Of a stretch of DNA of 64,000 nt, positions 1 to 8,857 are shown in pieces. The translations under genes were made by a program, and so were the position numbers. The stretch covers positions 1,240,001 to 1,304,000 of the forward strand of contig CP144172.1 of the NCBI GenBank assembly GCA_039636865.1, in the 5' to 3' direction. The stretch is from Dermatophilaceae bacterium Sec6.4 (lineage in GTDB: Bacteria > Actinomycetota > Actinomycetes > Actinomycetales > Dermatophilaceae). The stretch's first letter is position 1; each line of letters opens with the position of its first letter. Under the pieces are notes generated by a model. The model did not search any database and had not been told where the DNA came from. It saw only the letters and a program-made list of their open reading frames with translations.

Positions 1-44
1 GCCGAGCTCTTGGCGGTGCTGCGCTGCAACCTACGTCTGGGGCC

Positions 45-146
45 AGAGGCCAAGACGTGGGTCCAGGTGCCGGTCCGCACCTATGTTTGAGGGAAAGAGG
101 CCAAGACGTGGGTCCAGCTGCCGGTCCGCACCTGTGTTTGGGGGCG
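45..146. repeat. 51-bp tandem repeat, two copies
   Basis: Two adjacent copies with a 51-bp period lie at about 45-95 and 96-146. They share the block from AGAGGCCAAGACGTGGGTCC through the GGTCCGCACCT segment with few differences. A more diverged partial copy may precede them at about 28-44. The first copy contains a small inverted repeat (AGGTGC at 65-70, GCACCT at 77-82). The repeat ends about 60 bp before the hen1 start. The window begins here, so the true copy number is unknown. Confidence 0.8.
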
Positions 147-207
147 AGTGGGCCCAAACGGACGAACGTCGACGCACGAGGGTATGTCAGCGGGCAGAAT
201 GCCCGGT

Positions 208-1641
208 GTGCTGCTGACGCTTTCCACGACTCATCAACCCGCGACCGATCTGGGATACCTGCTGCACAAGCACCCATCGCGCGTGCAGTCGTTCGGGCTC
301 TCGGTGGGTCGTGCGCACGTCTTCTACCCCGAGACCGCCGAAAACCGTTGCACCGTGGCGCTCTTGGTCGAGGTGGACCCGGTGTCCCTGGTGCGTGGTC
401 GCGGCGACAACTCGCGCGGTGGGTTTGCGCTGGGGCAGTATGTCAACGATCGCCCGTATGCGGCCTCCAGCCTGCTCGCCGTCGCGATCAAGCGGGTCTT
501 CGCCACGGCAATGACCGGGCGATGCGACAGTCGGGCCGGGTTGGCGGCCGGACCGATTCCGTTGCAGATCACCCTGCCCGCAGTGCCCTGCGGAGGTGAT
601 GCCGAGCTGTTGCACCGGCTGTTCGAGCCGCTCGGCTGGCACGTCGACGCGAGCACCGCGCCGCTGGACCCGCACCTTCCGGAGTGGGGCAATGCACCGT
701 ACGCCGACCTGCGACTCACGGGTGAGGTGCGGTTGGCCGATGCGTTGAATCAGCTCTATGTGTTGCTACCGGTGCTCGATGACTCCAAGCATTACTGGGT
801 CGGCAATGAGGAAATCGAGAAATTGTTGCGCGCGGGGCAGGGGTGGCTGGCCGACCATCCTGAACGCGAGCTGATCGCCAGCCGCTACCTCAAGCACCAG
901 CGGACGCTGACGGCCACCGCTGTCGCGCGGTTGAGCGAGTCGGACGCCGTTCACAGCGATGACCGCGATGGCAGCGATGACGGCGGGGGGCGCATCGAGA
1001 GCACAACGGCATCGCCACTGTCTGAGATGCGCCGGCGTGCGGTCATGGAAATCATTCGTGAATCGGGGGCTCGGCGGGTCGGTGACTTCGGATGCGGTGA
1101 AGGATCGCTGATCGCAGAGTTGTTGCACGACATCACCATTGAGCGCATCGTCGGCGCCGATGTATCGATGCGCTCGCTGCATACCGCTGCACGCCGCCTG
1201 CACCTCGACACGCTGCCCCAGCCGCAGCGGGATCGGGTTGAGCTACTCCAGGCCGCGTTGACCTACCACGACGACCGTCTGGTCGGCCTCGACCTTGCGG
1301 TGCTGATGGAAGTCATCGAGCACGTCGATCCGTCGCGGCTGGCAGCCCTTGAGAGCACGGTGTTCGGCCACGCCGCACCGACCCGGGTCGTCGTCACGAC
1401 CCCTAATGCCGAGCACAACGTGCGTTACGACGGGTTGGCGCACGGACAGCTGCGCCACCACGACCACCGGTTCGAGTGGGGGCGCGCGCAATTCGCGCAG
1501 TGGGCGGGTGTCGTGGGTGAGGCCTACGGTTACGACGTTCAGCTACGCCCCGTCGGTCCCGACGACCCACAGGTCGGCCCACCGACGCAACTGGCGCTCT
1601 TCACCAGGCGCAGCATTCGTACCACCGAGGTGACCCGATGA
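208..1641 (+). CDS. hen1: 3' terminal RNA ribose 2'-O-methyltransferase Hen1
   Basis: Bacterial Hen1 2'-O-methylates the 3'-terminal ribose of a broken RNA before Pnkp seals it, protecting the repaired RNA from being cut again at the same place. The N-terminal half (LLTLSTTH onward) is the Hen1-specific domain. The C-terminal half has the SAM-binding motif VGDFGCGEGS (about residues 290-300) and the metal-binding pattern EVIEHVDP (about 367) followed by a His-rich stretch HGQLRHHDHRFEW, as expected for this family. I chose GTG 208 because homologues begin MLLT and because a -10-like CAGAAT lies 7 nt upstream; ATG at 148, 184 and 199 are in frame too. The stop overlaps the pnkp start by 4 bp (ATGA), so the two are probably translationally coupled. 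Confidence 0.93.
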   Translation: MLLTLSTTHQPATDLGYLLHKHPSRVQSFGLSVGRAHVFYPETAENRCTVALLVEVDPVSLVRGRGDNSRGGFALGQYVNDRPYAASSLLAVAIKRVFATAMTGRCDSRAGLAAGPIPLQITLPAVPCGGDAELLHRLFEPLGWHVDASTAPLDPHLPEWGNAPYADLRLTGEVRLADALNQLYVLLPVLDDSKHYWVGNEEIEKLLRAGQGWLADHPERELIASRYLKHQRTLTATAVARLSESDAVHSDDRDGSDDGGGRIESTTASPLSEMRRRAVMEIIRESGARRVGDFGCGEGSLIAELLHDITIERIVGADVSMRSLHTAARRLHLDTLPQPQRDRVELLQAALTYHDDRLVGLDLAVLMEVIEHVDPSRLAALESTVFGHAAPTRVVVTTPNAEHNVRYDGLAHGQLRHHDHRFEWGRAQFAQWAGVVGEAYGYDVQLRPVGPDDPQVGPPTQLALFTRRSIRTTEVTR

Positions 1642-4199
1642 CCCGCCAGTTGCAGATTCCCCAGTTGTGCCTCGTCGTGCTGGTTGGCGCGAGCGGATCG
1701 GGCAAGTCGACGTTCGCTGCCCAGCATTTCCTGCCCACCGAGGTTGTCTCTTCGGACGCTTGCCGCGGGATGGTCGCTGACGATCCGAACGATCAATCCG
1801 CCACCGGCCCGGCATTTGAGCTGCTCAACTTCATCGTCGGCAAACGCCTTGAAGCAGGCCGGTTGACCGTCATCGACGCGACCAACGTGCAGCCGAACGC
1901 TCGCCGCGAACTGGTAGCGCTCGCTCGCGCGTACGACGTGCTGCCGGTCGCGGTGGTGCTGGACGTCCCGGAGCGGGTCTGCCTGGACCGCAACGAAACC
2001 CGCCCCGACCGTACATTCGGCGTGCACGTCGTCAAGCGGCAGCGAGATCAGCTACGCCGTGGGTTGAAGGGCCTGCAGCGCGAAGGTTTCCGGACCGTTC
2101 ACCGGTTGTCCGGACTTGATGAGATTGCCGACGTGAGCTTCGTGCGCACCCGCCTCTACAACGACCTGCGGGACCAGTCGGGCCCGTTCGACGTCATCGG
2201 CGACATCCATGGGTGCCGCTCGGAGCTGGAGACGTTGCTGCATGAGCTGGACTACCGTATCGAGCGTGACGGCCAGGGCCGCGCGATCGGCGCGCATCAC
2301 GGCACTCGACGCGCGATCTTTGTCGGTGACCTGGTCGACCGCGGCCCGGACACTCCGGGGGTGCTGCGCCTGGTGATGGGCATGGTTGCCGCCGGTAACG
2401 CCTACTGCGTATCCGGCAACCATGAGGCAAAGCTGTTGCGGGCGCTCCGTGGTCGGAACGTGCAGCAGACCCACGGTCTGGCAGAGACGTTGACTCAGAT
2501 CGCGCTGGAGACCGATGACTTCCGCGAGCAGGTCGAGCAGTTCGTCGATCGGTTGACCGGCCACTACGTTTTCGATGACGGCGCACTCGTGGTGTCGCAC
2601 GCCGGTCTGATCGAGAAATACCACGGCCGCGCGTCCGGTCGCGTGCGTGAGTTCTGCCTTTACGGGCAGACCACTGGCGAAACCGACGAATACGGTCTGC
2701 CGGTGCGGTACCCGTGGGCAACGGAGTATCGCGGTGCGGCGACGGTGCTCTACGGGCATACCCCGGTCCCGGCACCGGAATGGATCAACAACACGATGTG
2801 CCTGGACACGGGCTGTGTATTCGGCGGACGATTGACCGCGCTGCGGTATCCCGAGCGGGAGGTGGTCTCTGTCGCGGCAGAGCGGGAGCACTACGAGCCT
2901 GCGCGGCCCTTCCCGGTAGCCGACGATGTCGCGGTGTCAGGTGCCGGGCGGCGCGATCCCGACGTGCTGGACATCATCGATGTCGCGGGCAAGACGGTCA
3001 TCGAGACGGCACACCACGGGCGGGTCTCGATCCGCTCAGAGAACGCTGCCGCCGCTCTGGAGGTGATGAGCCGGTTCGCGATCGATCCCAGGACCCTGAT
3101 CTATCTGCCCCCCACGATGAGTCCTGTTGCAACGGCGAAGGACTCTGAGTTCCTCGAGCGTCCCGAGCAGGCCTTCGATTACTACCGCGGCGAAGGTGTG
3201 CAACGGGTGATCTGCGAGGAGAAGCACATGGGTTCGCGCGCGGTGCTGCTCATCTGCCGCTCGGTGCAGGTGGCGCGGGAGCGGTTCGGGGTGCCGGGCG
3301 AAGCGTGTGGTGCGGTGTGGACCCGCACCGGCCGGTCTTTCTTCGACGAGAACTCGAGCGTGCAGCTCGTCGAGCGGTTGCGGGATGCGGCCGAGAACGC
3401 CGGGCTCTTTGACGAACTGGATTCCGAATGGCTGCTCTTCGACGCCGAGATCCTGCCGTGGAGCGCGAAGGCAGGTCGGTTGATCCGTGAGCAGTATGCG
3501 GCGGTGGGCGCAGCAGCTCGCGCGGCGCTCCCGGCTCAGGTGCAAGTGCTGCGCCAGGCGCAGCAGACCGACCTGGAGGTTGCCGAGCTGCTGGACCGAA
3601 GTATCGAACGCGATGCCAATGCGTCTGCGTATACCGAGGTCTACCGCCGATATACCTGGCCCACAACGGGGTTGGACGGAGTTGCGGTAGCGCCGTTCCA
3701 GCTGCTGGCCACCCAGGGCCACACATACGCCGATCGGCCGCACGCATGGCACCTCGCGTTGGCCGACCGTATGGTGCAGGTCGCGCCGCAGCTGATCAGG
3801 ACGACGCGTCGTATCGAGATTGACACGCAGGATCTGGAGTCAACGCAGGCCGGCACAGGCTGGTGGCATGAACTCACCGACGTCGGTGCAGAAGGCATGG
3901 TCGTCAAACCCGCCGACAACCTCACGAGGGGCGCGAAGGGTCTGGTGCAACCGGGGTTGAAGGTGCGCGGGCGCGAATATCTGCGGCTCATCTACGGCCC
4001 GGACTACACCCTGCCGGTCAACCTCGAACGACTTCGGCAGCGACAACTGGGCCACAAGCGCTCGATGGCATTACGGGAGTATGCGCTGGGGTTGCAGGCG
4101 CTCGATCTGGTGGCGTCCGACGAACCGCTGTGGCGGGTGCACCAGTGTGTGTTCGGCGTCCTCGCACTGGAATCCGAGCCGGTGGATCCGCGACTGTGA
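1638..4199 (+). CDS. pnkp: Polynucleotide kinase-phosphatase-ligase Pnkp
   Basis: An 853-residue three-domain RNA repair enzyme. It phosphorylates the 5'-OH, removes 2',3'-cyclic or 3' phosphate, and with Hen1 seals the ends. Domains in order: a P-loop kinase (GASGSGKST, about residues 17-25); a binuclear metallophosphatase with DVIGDIHGC (about 184), GDLVDRGPDT and GNHEAKLL; and a C-terminal nucleotidyltransferase/ligase with EEKHMGSR, whose lysine (about residue 529) would be adenylylated, and a downstream GMVVKP motif. All key motifs are intact and the length is normal. It overlaps hen1 by 4 bp and is followed without a gap by the broken nucleotidyltransferase gene. Characterised Pnkp-Hen1 systems repair RNA cut by ribotoxins; that role here follows from family knowledge. 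Confidence 0.95.
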   Translation: MTRQLQIPQLCLVVLVGASGSGKSTFAAQHFLPTEVVSSDACRGMVADDPNDQSATGPAFELLNFIVGKRLEAGRLTVIDATNVQPNARRELVALARAYDVLPVAVVLDVPERVCLDRNETRPDRTFGVHVVKRQRDQLRRGLKGLQREGFRTVHRLSGLDEIADVSFVRTRLYNDLRDQSGPFDVIGDIHGCRSELETLLHELDYRIERDGQGRAIGAHHGTRRAIFVGDLVDRGPDTPGVLRLVMGMVAAGNAYCVSGNHEAKLLRALRGRNVQQTHGLAETLTQIALETDDFREQVEQFVDRLTGHYVFDDGALVVSHAGLIEKYHGRASGRVREFCLYGQTTGETDEYGLPVRYPWATEYRGAATVLYGHTPVPAPEWINNTMCLDTGCVFGGRLTALRYPEREVVSVAAEREHYEPARPFPVADDVAVSGAGRRDPDVLDIIDVAGKTVIETAHHGRVSIRSENAAAALEVMSRFAIDPRTLIYLPPTMSPVATAKDSEFLERPEQAFDYYRGEGVQRVICEEKHMGSRAVLLICRSVQVARERFGVPGEACGAVWTRTGRSFFDENSSVQLVERLRDAAENAGLFDELDSEWLLFDAEILPWSAKAGRLIREQYAAVGAAARAALPAQVQVLRQAQQTDLEVAELLDRSIERDANASAYTEVYRRYTWPTTGLDGVAVAPFQLLATQGHTYADRPHAWHLALADRMVQVAPQLIRTTRRIEIDTQDLESTQAGTGWWHELTDVGAEGMVVKPADNLTRGAKGLVQPGLKVRGREYLRLIYGPDYTLPVNLERLRQRQLGHKRSMALREYALGLQALDLVASDEPLWRVHQCVFGVLALESEPVDPRL

Positions 4200-5140
4200 G
4201 TGACGAGGGACTATGAGAGAGAAGGGACTACGACCAACACGGTAGGAAGCGCTGTGATCAAGGGGGGCCGTTCGCTCCCCTCAGGTTTTGCACACCCGCA
4301 TGCCTCTGAGGAGGCCCGGGCCATAGCCGAGCAGGGGTTGATTTTTCGCGCTCAGGTCGGTTCGGGAGTGCACGGCACCGCAATCAGCGGGCAGGACGAC
4401 CGCGATGAGATGGGTATCGCCCTGGAGCCGCCGGCGTACGTCACCGGGTTGGCACGGGTGCCCACAGGCACCGGAGATCCTCGGGCGACGGTGGCTTTCG
4501 AGCAGTACGAGAGGCACACGATCTGGGATGCGCCCGGGGCATCACGAACCGCTCTGGCGCTGGTGATCTGGACGTGATCGTCTACTCAGCGCGCAAGTGG
4601 TGCCGACTGGCGCTCGCGGGTAACCCGACGGTGTTGCTGCTGCTTTTCGTGCCCGATGAAGAGGTGGTGCTCCGCGACGCGGCGGGCTGCGAGCTGGCAG
4701 ACAACGCTGACCGTTTCGTGTCCGTCCTCGCGGCGGAGCGATTCCTGGGCTATCTACGCGCGCAACGCGACGCAATGGTGGGAGTTCGCGGCGCGAAGAC
4801 CAATCGTCCCGAACTGGTCGCAGTGCACGGCTACGACACCAAGTTCGCGACGCACGCGCTTCGGCTCGGGATGCAGGGCGTGGAGTTGCTTGCGACCGGC
4901 CGGATGACGCTGCCTGTGCCCGCCGAGGATCGCGAATTCCTGAGGGCTATCCGTCGCGGCGAGGTAGCTGAGGCGGATGTTCTACAAGCGATCGGGCGGG
5001 CAGAAGCAGAGTTGATCCGACTCGCCGGAGCATCCTCGGTGCCCGCCGCACCTGACTACGCGTGGGTCGATGGCTGGCTACATCGGGCGCATCTGTCCTA
5101 CTGGGGCAGTAGCCTCGCGGCCGGGCGGAGGATCGGGTGA
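4200..5140 (+). pseudogene. RlaP-like nucleotidyltransferase, frameshifted
   Basis: Two reading frames together make one Pol-beta superfamily nucleotidyltransferase of the kind found beside RNA-repair ligases (RlaP-like). The first frame (4200-4577, GTG start abutting the pnkp stop; GTG 4254 is an alternative) carries QVGSGVHGTAISGQDDRDEM, which contains the GS and DxD-like active-site residues. The second frame carries GDLDVIVYSARKWCRLALAG, NPTVLLLLFVPDEE and a helical C terminus ending at 5140. Protein similarity passes from frame 1 to frame 2 at the CCCGGGGC run near 4533-4540, consistent with one missing G: frame 2 continues as GITNRSGAGDLDV directly after WDAPG. This could be a real inactivating mutation, a sequencing error or, less likely, recoding. 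Position suggests it was the third gene of the hen1-pnkp operon. Confidence 0.8.
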
Positions 5141-5152
5141 CCGACGGGTCGG

Positions 5153-5434
5153 TCAGCGCTTCTCGCAGGCAATTCCGTCATGGTCCCGGTCGGATTTGGT
5201 GTTCTTGTTGTAAACCGCCGTGTTGATCGTGAAGTTCGTGACCGGTTTGGCGCCTCGGCTCACCTTGTCCTTGGCACCCTTCCTGCCGACGCCGTGCGGG
5301 AACGCCTTGTTCAGCGCCGTGCAGTTCGGATAGGTCTTCGCGGCGGGGGCCGCGTCGGCAGGGGCCGATACCAGCGCCGTGCCCATGATCAGGGCGGCGG
5401 TCATCAACATGGTGGGGGTCTTAGGGATGTGCAC
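5153..5434 (-). CDS. Secreted excalibur-domain protein
   Basis: A small exported protein with an N-terminal signal peptide (MLMTAALIMGTALVSAPADA) and one excalibur domain. The domain ends in DRDHDGIACEKR, an EF-hand-like calcium-binding loop with the usual paired cysteines (YPNCTALN and GIACE). The role is unknown; excalibur domains occur in extracellular nucleases and cell-surface proteins of Gram-positive bacteria. GTG 5434 is a plausible start, giving a short positively charged n-region; ATG 5410 is the alternative. The long upstream part of the open frame lacks protein-like features and was excluded. The gene is divergent from the fluoride channel genes and its stop is 12 bp from the end of the broken nucleotidyltransferase. 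Confidence 0.78.
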   Translation of the reverse strand: MHIPKTPTMLMTAALIMGTALVSAPADAAPAAKTYPNCTALNKAFPHGVGRKGAKDKVSRGAKPVTNFTINTAVYNKNTKSDRDHDGIACEKR

Positions 5435-5672
5435 GGGGGAATTATGCCGTGCAGGAGCGTGCCTGCGCACCTGAATGAGATGAGAAACATCGACATGGCT
5501 GAGTCGCCAGCTTCGGCCACCACTTTGATGTGCTTCGATAGATCCGGCGTGCATGCGCGTCCCGGCAGTGGGGCCTGACCGGCACCAACCTCGGAAGTCG
5601 CTTCCGACAACGGTCCCTGTCTTCGTGATGAGTGGCGCCCGTGAGCGCCCGGAGATAGGGAGTGGGTAACAG

Positions 5673-6182
5673 ATGAGTATCGATCCGCGCGCGGCGCGTG
5701 ATGCCCTTGCGCGGCCGTGGCTGCCGCGGGACCCCGATATCGATGTCGAGGACGGCGGACGCAGGGTCCACCTGCACCCCGTCTACGTGTTCTACGTCGC
5801 TGTAGGCGGAGCATTCGGCACTGCTGTCCGAGAAGCCCTGAGTCTGTGGATTCCCGCAAATGCGAACCGAGCCGACTGGACGATTCTGACGATCAACGTG
5901 CTCGGCGCGTTCCTGCTGGCGGCGTTGCTGCAGGGACTGGCCGGCGCGCGCAGCGAAGAGCGTGGGCGGCGCCGCACGTTGCGTCTGCTGCTGGGCACCG
6001 GCGTGCTCGGCGGTTTCACGACGTACAGCACGTTTGCCACCGGGGCAGCAGAACTGATTCGCGGTGACCATCAGGGCATCGCGATCGGATACTGCGGGCT
6101 GACCCTGTGGCTCGGCCTGATGGCGTCTTTTGCCGGTATTGCCGTCGCGCGCTGGGCACATGACGGGGCGATGCGCTCATGA
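5673..6182 (+). CDS. crcB: Fluoride ion channel FluC/CrcB, subunit 1
   Basis: A membrane protein of 169 residues that exports fluoride down its gradient. It shows the FluC signature: GGAFGTAVRE in the first membrane helix, TINVLGAFLLAALLQG with the pore Asn, and GTGVLGGFTTYSTF with the central sodium-binding break and aromatic residues. Four membrane helices are expected. About 35 residues precede the first helix, an unusually long cytosolic extension. GGGAG lies about 10 bp before the ATG at 5673. It overlaps the second channel gene by 4 bp, so the two are probably translated together and form a heterodimer, as paired FluC genes do in other Gram-positive bacteria. Confidence 0.92.
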   Translation: MSIDPRAARDALARPWLPRDPDIDVEDGGRRVHLHPVYVFYVAVGGAFGTAVREALSLWIPANANRADWTILTINVLGAFLLAALLQGLAGARSEERGRRRTLRLLLGTGVLGGFTTYSTFATGAAELIRGDHQGIAIGYCGLTLWLGLMASFAGIAVARWAHDGAMRS

Positions 6183-6547
6183 ACCCTTTTGTATTCGTGC
6201 TGGTGTGCATCGGCGGCGGCGTCGGCGCCGGCCTGCGGTTCATGGCCGATGGGGCCATCAAGGAGCGGGTGGCCACTTCTATCCCGGTCGGCACCGTCGC
6301 CATCAACGTGTCCGGTTGTCTGCTGCTGGGTCTGCTCACGGGATTCGCAGTCGGCCACGCAAGCACGATCGCGGTGCTCGGAACCGGGGTGATGGGTGGA
6401 TACACCACGTTCAGTACTGCAAGTTTCGAGACCGTGCGGTTGATACAGGAGGGACGACGCGGCCCAGCGCTCTGGACCGGACTGGGCACGCTGTTCGGCG
6501 GCGTTGCGGCGGCGCTGCTCGGCCTATGGCTGGGGCTGGGGCTGTGA
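6179..6547 (+). CDS. crcB: Fluoride ion channel FluC/CrcB, subunit 2
   Basis: The second FluC protomer, 122 residues, close to the family's usual length. It has GGGVGAGLRF, TVAINVSGCLLLGLLTGF and GTGVMGGYTTFSTASFET, matching the motifs of the preceding subunit. Four membrane helices are predicted. The start ATG 6179 lies inside the end of the upstream gene (ATGA overlap). Its last 24 bp overlap the end of the convergent unknown gene on the minus strand. I see no fluoride riboswitch upstream of the pair. Confidence 0.92.
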   Translation: MNPFVFVLVCIGGGVGAGLRFMADGAIKERVATSIPVGTVAINVSGCLLLGLLTGFAVGHASTIAVLGTGVMGGYTTFSTASFETVRLIQEGRRGPALWTGLGTLFGGVAAALLGLWLGLGL

Positions 6548-7150
6548 TGACCGTTCGATCACAGTCGTGACGATCGTGGTCACTGAGGGCCGGGTGGGAA
6601 CCGAGCCGAAACCGAACGACACGGCCGGCTCCACCGGGGTGAGCTCGCCGAGATCGTTCCCGGCATAACGGCCTGAGGCGCGGGTCAGGGCGTGCATGTC
6701 GCGAGCGCCATAGAATTCCCGTCGACCGGCGCGCGCCGTCCCGGCGGTGCGTACTCCGCGCATGACGATCCGGGCGACCGGATCGATGATGCGGCTCCAG
6801 GTGGGTGCCGTGGCCAGCCGGGCCGGCACTGCCCGCAGCAAACCGCCGATCGCAGTGCGCCCGCCGATGGTCCAGCTGACCTGCAGATCATCAGCGTGCA
6901 GCTCGCGGGTCGCTCCGTTGGCAGTCACGGTGACCGGCACGATGCTGACCTCATCGAACTCGTAGGTCTGCTCGATGAACTGCGCGACCTGCGGGGTGGG
7001 GGCCAGCAGCCGACGATGCCCGTCTGCTGTCTCCAGCATCACGTCGTCGAAGCTGCCATAGGGTGTCTCGCGCCATTGTCCGACTACGACGCGCACCCCG
7101 CTGGTGGTCCCGATGCCGGTGATGGTCCCGTGGAATTGCGCGCGTGTCAT
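6524..7150 (-). CDS. Conserved actinobacterial protein of unknown function
   Basis: A 208-residue soluble protein with no signal peptide or membrane segment. The N-terminal half (GTITGIGTTSGVRVVVGQW, then VMLETADGHRRLLAP and YEFDEVSIVPV) looks like a beta-rich domain I recognise as conserved among actinobacteria without a known function. The C-terminal part includes DPVARIVMRGVRTAGTARAG and a run REFYGARDMHAL. I chose ATG 7150, which has AAGGCACC upstream, over ATGs 12-15 bp earlier. The gene converges on the second fluoride channel gene and overlaps its 3' end by 24 bp. Confidence 0.75.
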   Translation of the reverse strand: MTRAQFHGTITGIGTTSGVRVVVGQWRETPYGSFDDVMLETADGHRRLLAPTPQVAQFIEQTYEFDEVSIVPVTVTANGATRELHADDLQVSWTIGGRTAIGGLLRAVPARLATAPTWSRIIDPVARIVMRGVRTAGTARAGRREFYGARDMHALTRASGRYAGNDLGELTPVEPAVSFGFGSVPTRPSVTTIVTTVIERSSQPQPQP

Positions 7151-7227
7151 GGTGCCTTCCATCATGAACCAGGCTGATTTACGAGTGTCGGCGAGGGTAG
7201 GCCGTGCGGTTCGGGAAGAGACTGGTC

Positions 7228-7974
7228 TCAGGCCAGTGGGCCGAGGAAGTACCCCACGATGTATGTGACCAGCATGGCCGCTGCGCCCCCGGCGACATTG
7301 CGCAGAATGGCGGGCCGTCGTGGCGCATCGCCCAACCCGGCACTGATGCCGCCGGTGAATGCCAGCGCGATGGCGACCGCGATGAAGGTGACGGGCACCC
7401 GCCAGGAGTCACGGGGCAGCAGGATGGCGAGCAGAGGAAGCATCGCGCCGACCGTGAAGGCGACCAGTGAGGCGTAGGCCGCATGCCAGGGGTTGGTGAG
7501 CTCATTGGGATCGATACCCAGTTCGGCCTCGGCATGTGCGCCGAGGGCGTCGTGCTCGGTGAGATGGAGCGCGACCTGCTCGGCCAACGGACGCGGAAGA
7601 CCCTTGCCCTGATAGATCGCGGTCAGCTCTTCGAGTTCTTCGGCCGGCATATCGCGCAACTCAATGCGTTCTTTCTCCAGCAGCGCACGTTCACTGTCGC
7701 GCTGGGTACTCACCGAAACGTATTCGCCCGCAGCCATGCTCAGCGCTCCGGCGACCAGGCCGGCGAGACCTGCGATGGCGATCGGTGAGCGTCCAGAGGT
7801 GGCCCCTGCGACACCGACCACGATGCCCGCGACGCTGACGATGCCGTCGTTGGCGCCCAGGACCCCGGCGCGCAGCCAGTTCAGTCGCCCCGCCATACCT
7901 GCGACGTGTGGTTCATCCGGATGCGATTCGTAGATCGGTCCCTCGGAGGGCGACGTGCGGGTGGCGTCGGTCAT
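7228..7974 (-). CDS. VIT1/CCC1 family metal transporter
   Basis: A 248-residue membrane protein of the vacuolar iron transporter family, which moves Fe2+ or Mn2+ across membranes. It has the family's first helix LRAGVLGANDGIVSVAG with conserved Asp and the second helix LAGLVAGALSMAAGEYVSVS with the MxxGEY metal-site motif. A cytosolic acidic helical region follows (RALLEKERIELRDMPAEELE), then three C-terminal helices. The start ATG 7974 has a strong ribosome site (AGGAGGAG, 9 bp upstream). The preceding in-frame ATG would include the ribosome site itself and is unlikely. Metal specificity cannot be told from sequence. Confidence 0.9.
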   Translation of the reverse strand: MTDATRTSPSEGPIYESHPDEPHVAGMAGRLNWLRAGVLGANDGIVSVAGIVVGVAGATSGRSPIAIAGLAGLVAGALSMAAGEYVSVSTQRDSERALLEKERIELRDMPAEELEELTAIYQGKGLPRPLAEQVALHLTEHDALGAHAEAELGIDPNELTNPWHAAYASLVAFTVGAMLPLLAILLPRDSWRVPVTFIAVAIALAFTGGISAGLGDAPRRPAILRNVAGGAAAMLVTYIVGYFLGPLA

Positions 7975-8059
7975 GGCATTCTCCTCCTGGGTGAACATCG
8001 GGTTGCTTGCTTCACTCTGCCCCCTGCGGCCGTGGCGATCCAGGCAGGTGAGGCTGCAC

Positions 8060-8800
8060 TCAGGTGGTGGACGAGTGGTGCGCTGGCGTCATTTGCGCAG
8101 CGAACCGCAAGGCGAGAGGAGCCCACGTCGTGCGTAGTTCGTCCGCTGCGCGGGCGATGGCATCACCGAGGATGTCGAGGTCGTCGCGACCCGGGTACTC
8201 CGCGGCCCACTCCCGGAAGATCGACTCGGTCACCTCGGGGTGGAACTGCACACCCCACGCCCGCGCGCCGAAGCGGGCAGCTTGCACGGTGCCGTCAGGG
8301 GCCGTGGCCAGCCGCACCGCACCGGCAGGTAGTCGGGTAACGACGTCGCCGTTCCAATGCGTCGCGCGTCGTGCGTCGGTGCTGGCCAGCAGGGGGTCCT
8401 GGCGACCGGCCTCGGTCAGCACAACCGAGGTAAGGCCGATCCGAGTGCCCAGTTCGTTGACGTCCACAGCTCCGCCGAGCGCGCATGCCAGCAGCTGATG
8501 TCCCAGGCACACCCCGAGCGTGGGAATCTCGCGGCGCACCGCTTCGGCAAGCAGCGCGATCGTCGGGTTCAGCCAGGGGTAGCTGTCCGCGCTGTTCGCG
8601 CTCATGTGACCGCCGAGTACGACAAGTCCGGCGAACGGGTCCAGGTCCGTCGGCAGATCGGCGACATCGCGGTAGGGCGAAAAGATGCGCAGCTCGATTC
8701 CGGCTTCCTCCCACGCCTCGCCGAGCAGGCCCGCCAGACAGCTCGGTTCATGCGTCACGACGGCGAGGAGAGCAGGCACGATGAGGAGTCTATGAGCCAT
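8060..8800 (-). CDS. Class I glutamine amidotransferase
   Basis: A 246-residue stand-alone class I glutamine amidotransferase. The catalytic cysteine sits in PTLGVCLGHQLLACALGG, the catalytic His and Glu in WGVQFHPEV, and an oxyanion GLVVLGGHMSANS motif precedes them. Members of this stand-alone group resemble the glutamine amidotransferase domain of GMP synthase; the acceptor is usually unknown. ATG 8800 is chosen. It lies within a few bases of the start of the Nudix gene on the other strand, so the two are divergent or slightly overlapping at their 5' ends. Confidence 0.85.
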   Translation of the reverse strand: MAHRLLIVPALLAVVTHEPSCLAGLLGEAWEEAGIELRIFSPYRDVADLPTDLDPFAGLVVLGGHMSANSADSYPWLNPTIALLAEAVRREIPTLGVCLGHQLLACALGGAVDVNELGTRIGLTSVVLTEAGRQDPLLASTDARRATHWNGDVVTRLPAGAVRLATAPDGTVQAARFGARAWGVQFHPEVTESIFREWAAEYPGRDDLDILGDAIARAADELRTTWAPLALRFAAQMTPAHHSSTT

Positions 8801-8857
8801 GATCGCGGCGTGGGAGATGACCTCTGTGACCGAACGCACGCGGGCCCGACGCCGAGG

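Noticed and set aside
5555..5672. Possible fluoride riboswitch before the fluC pair
   Set aside because: Two small hairpins (TCGGAAG-TCG-CTTCCGA and GGCGC/GCGCC) are present, but the conserved GGNGAUG and CNCC pseudoknot sequences are not found in the right order.
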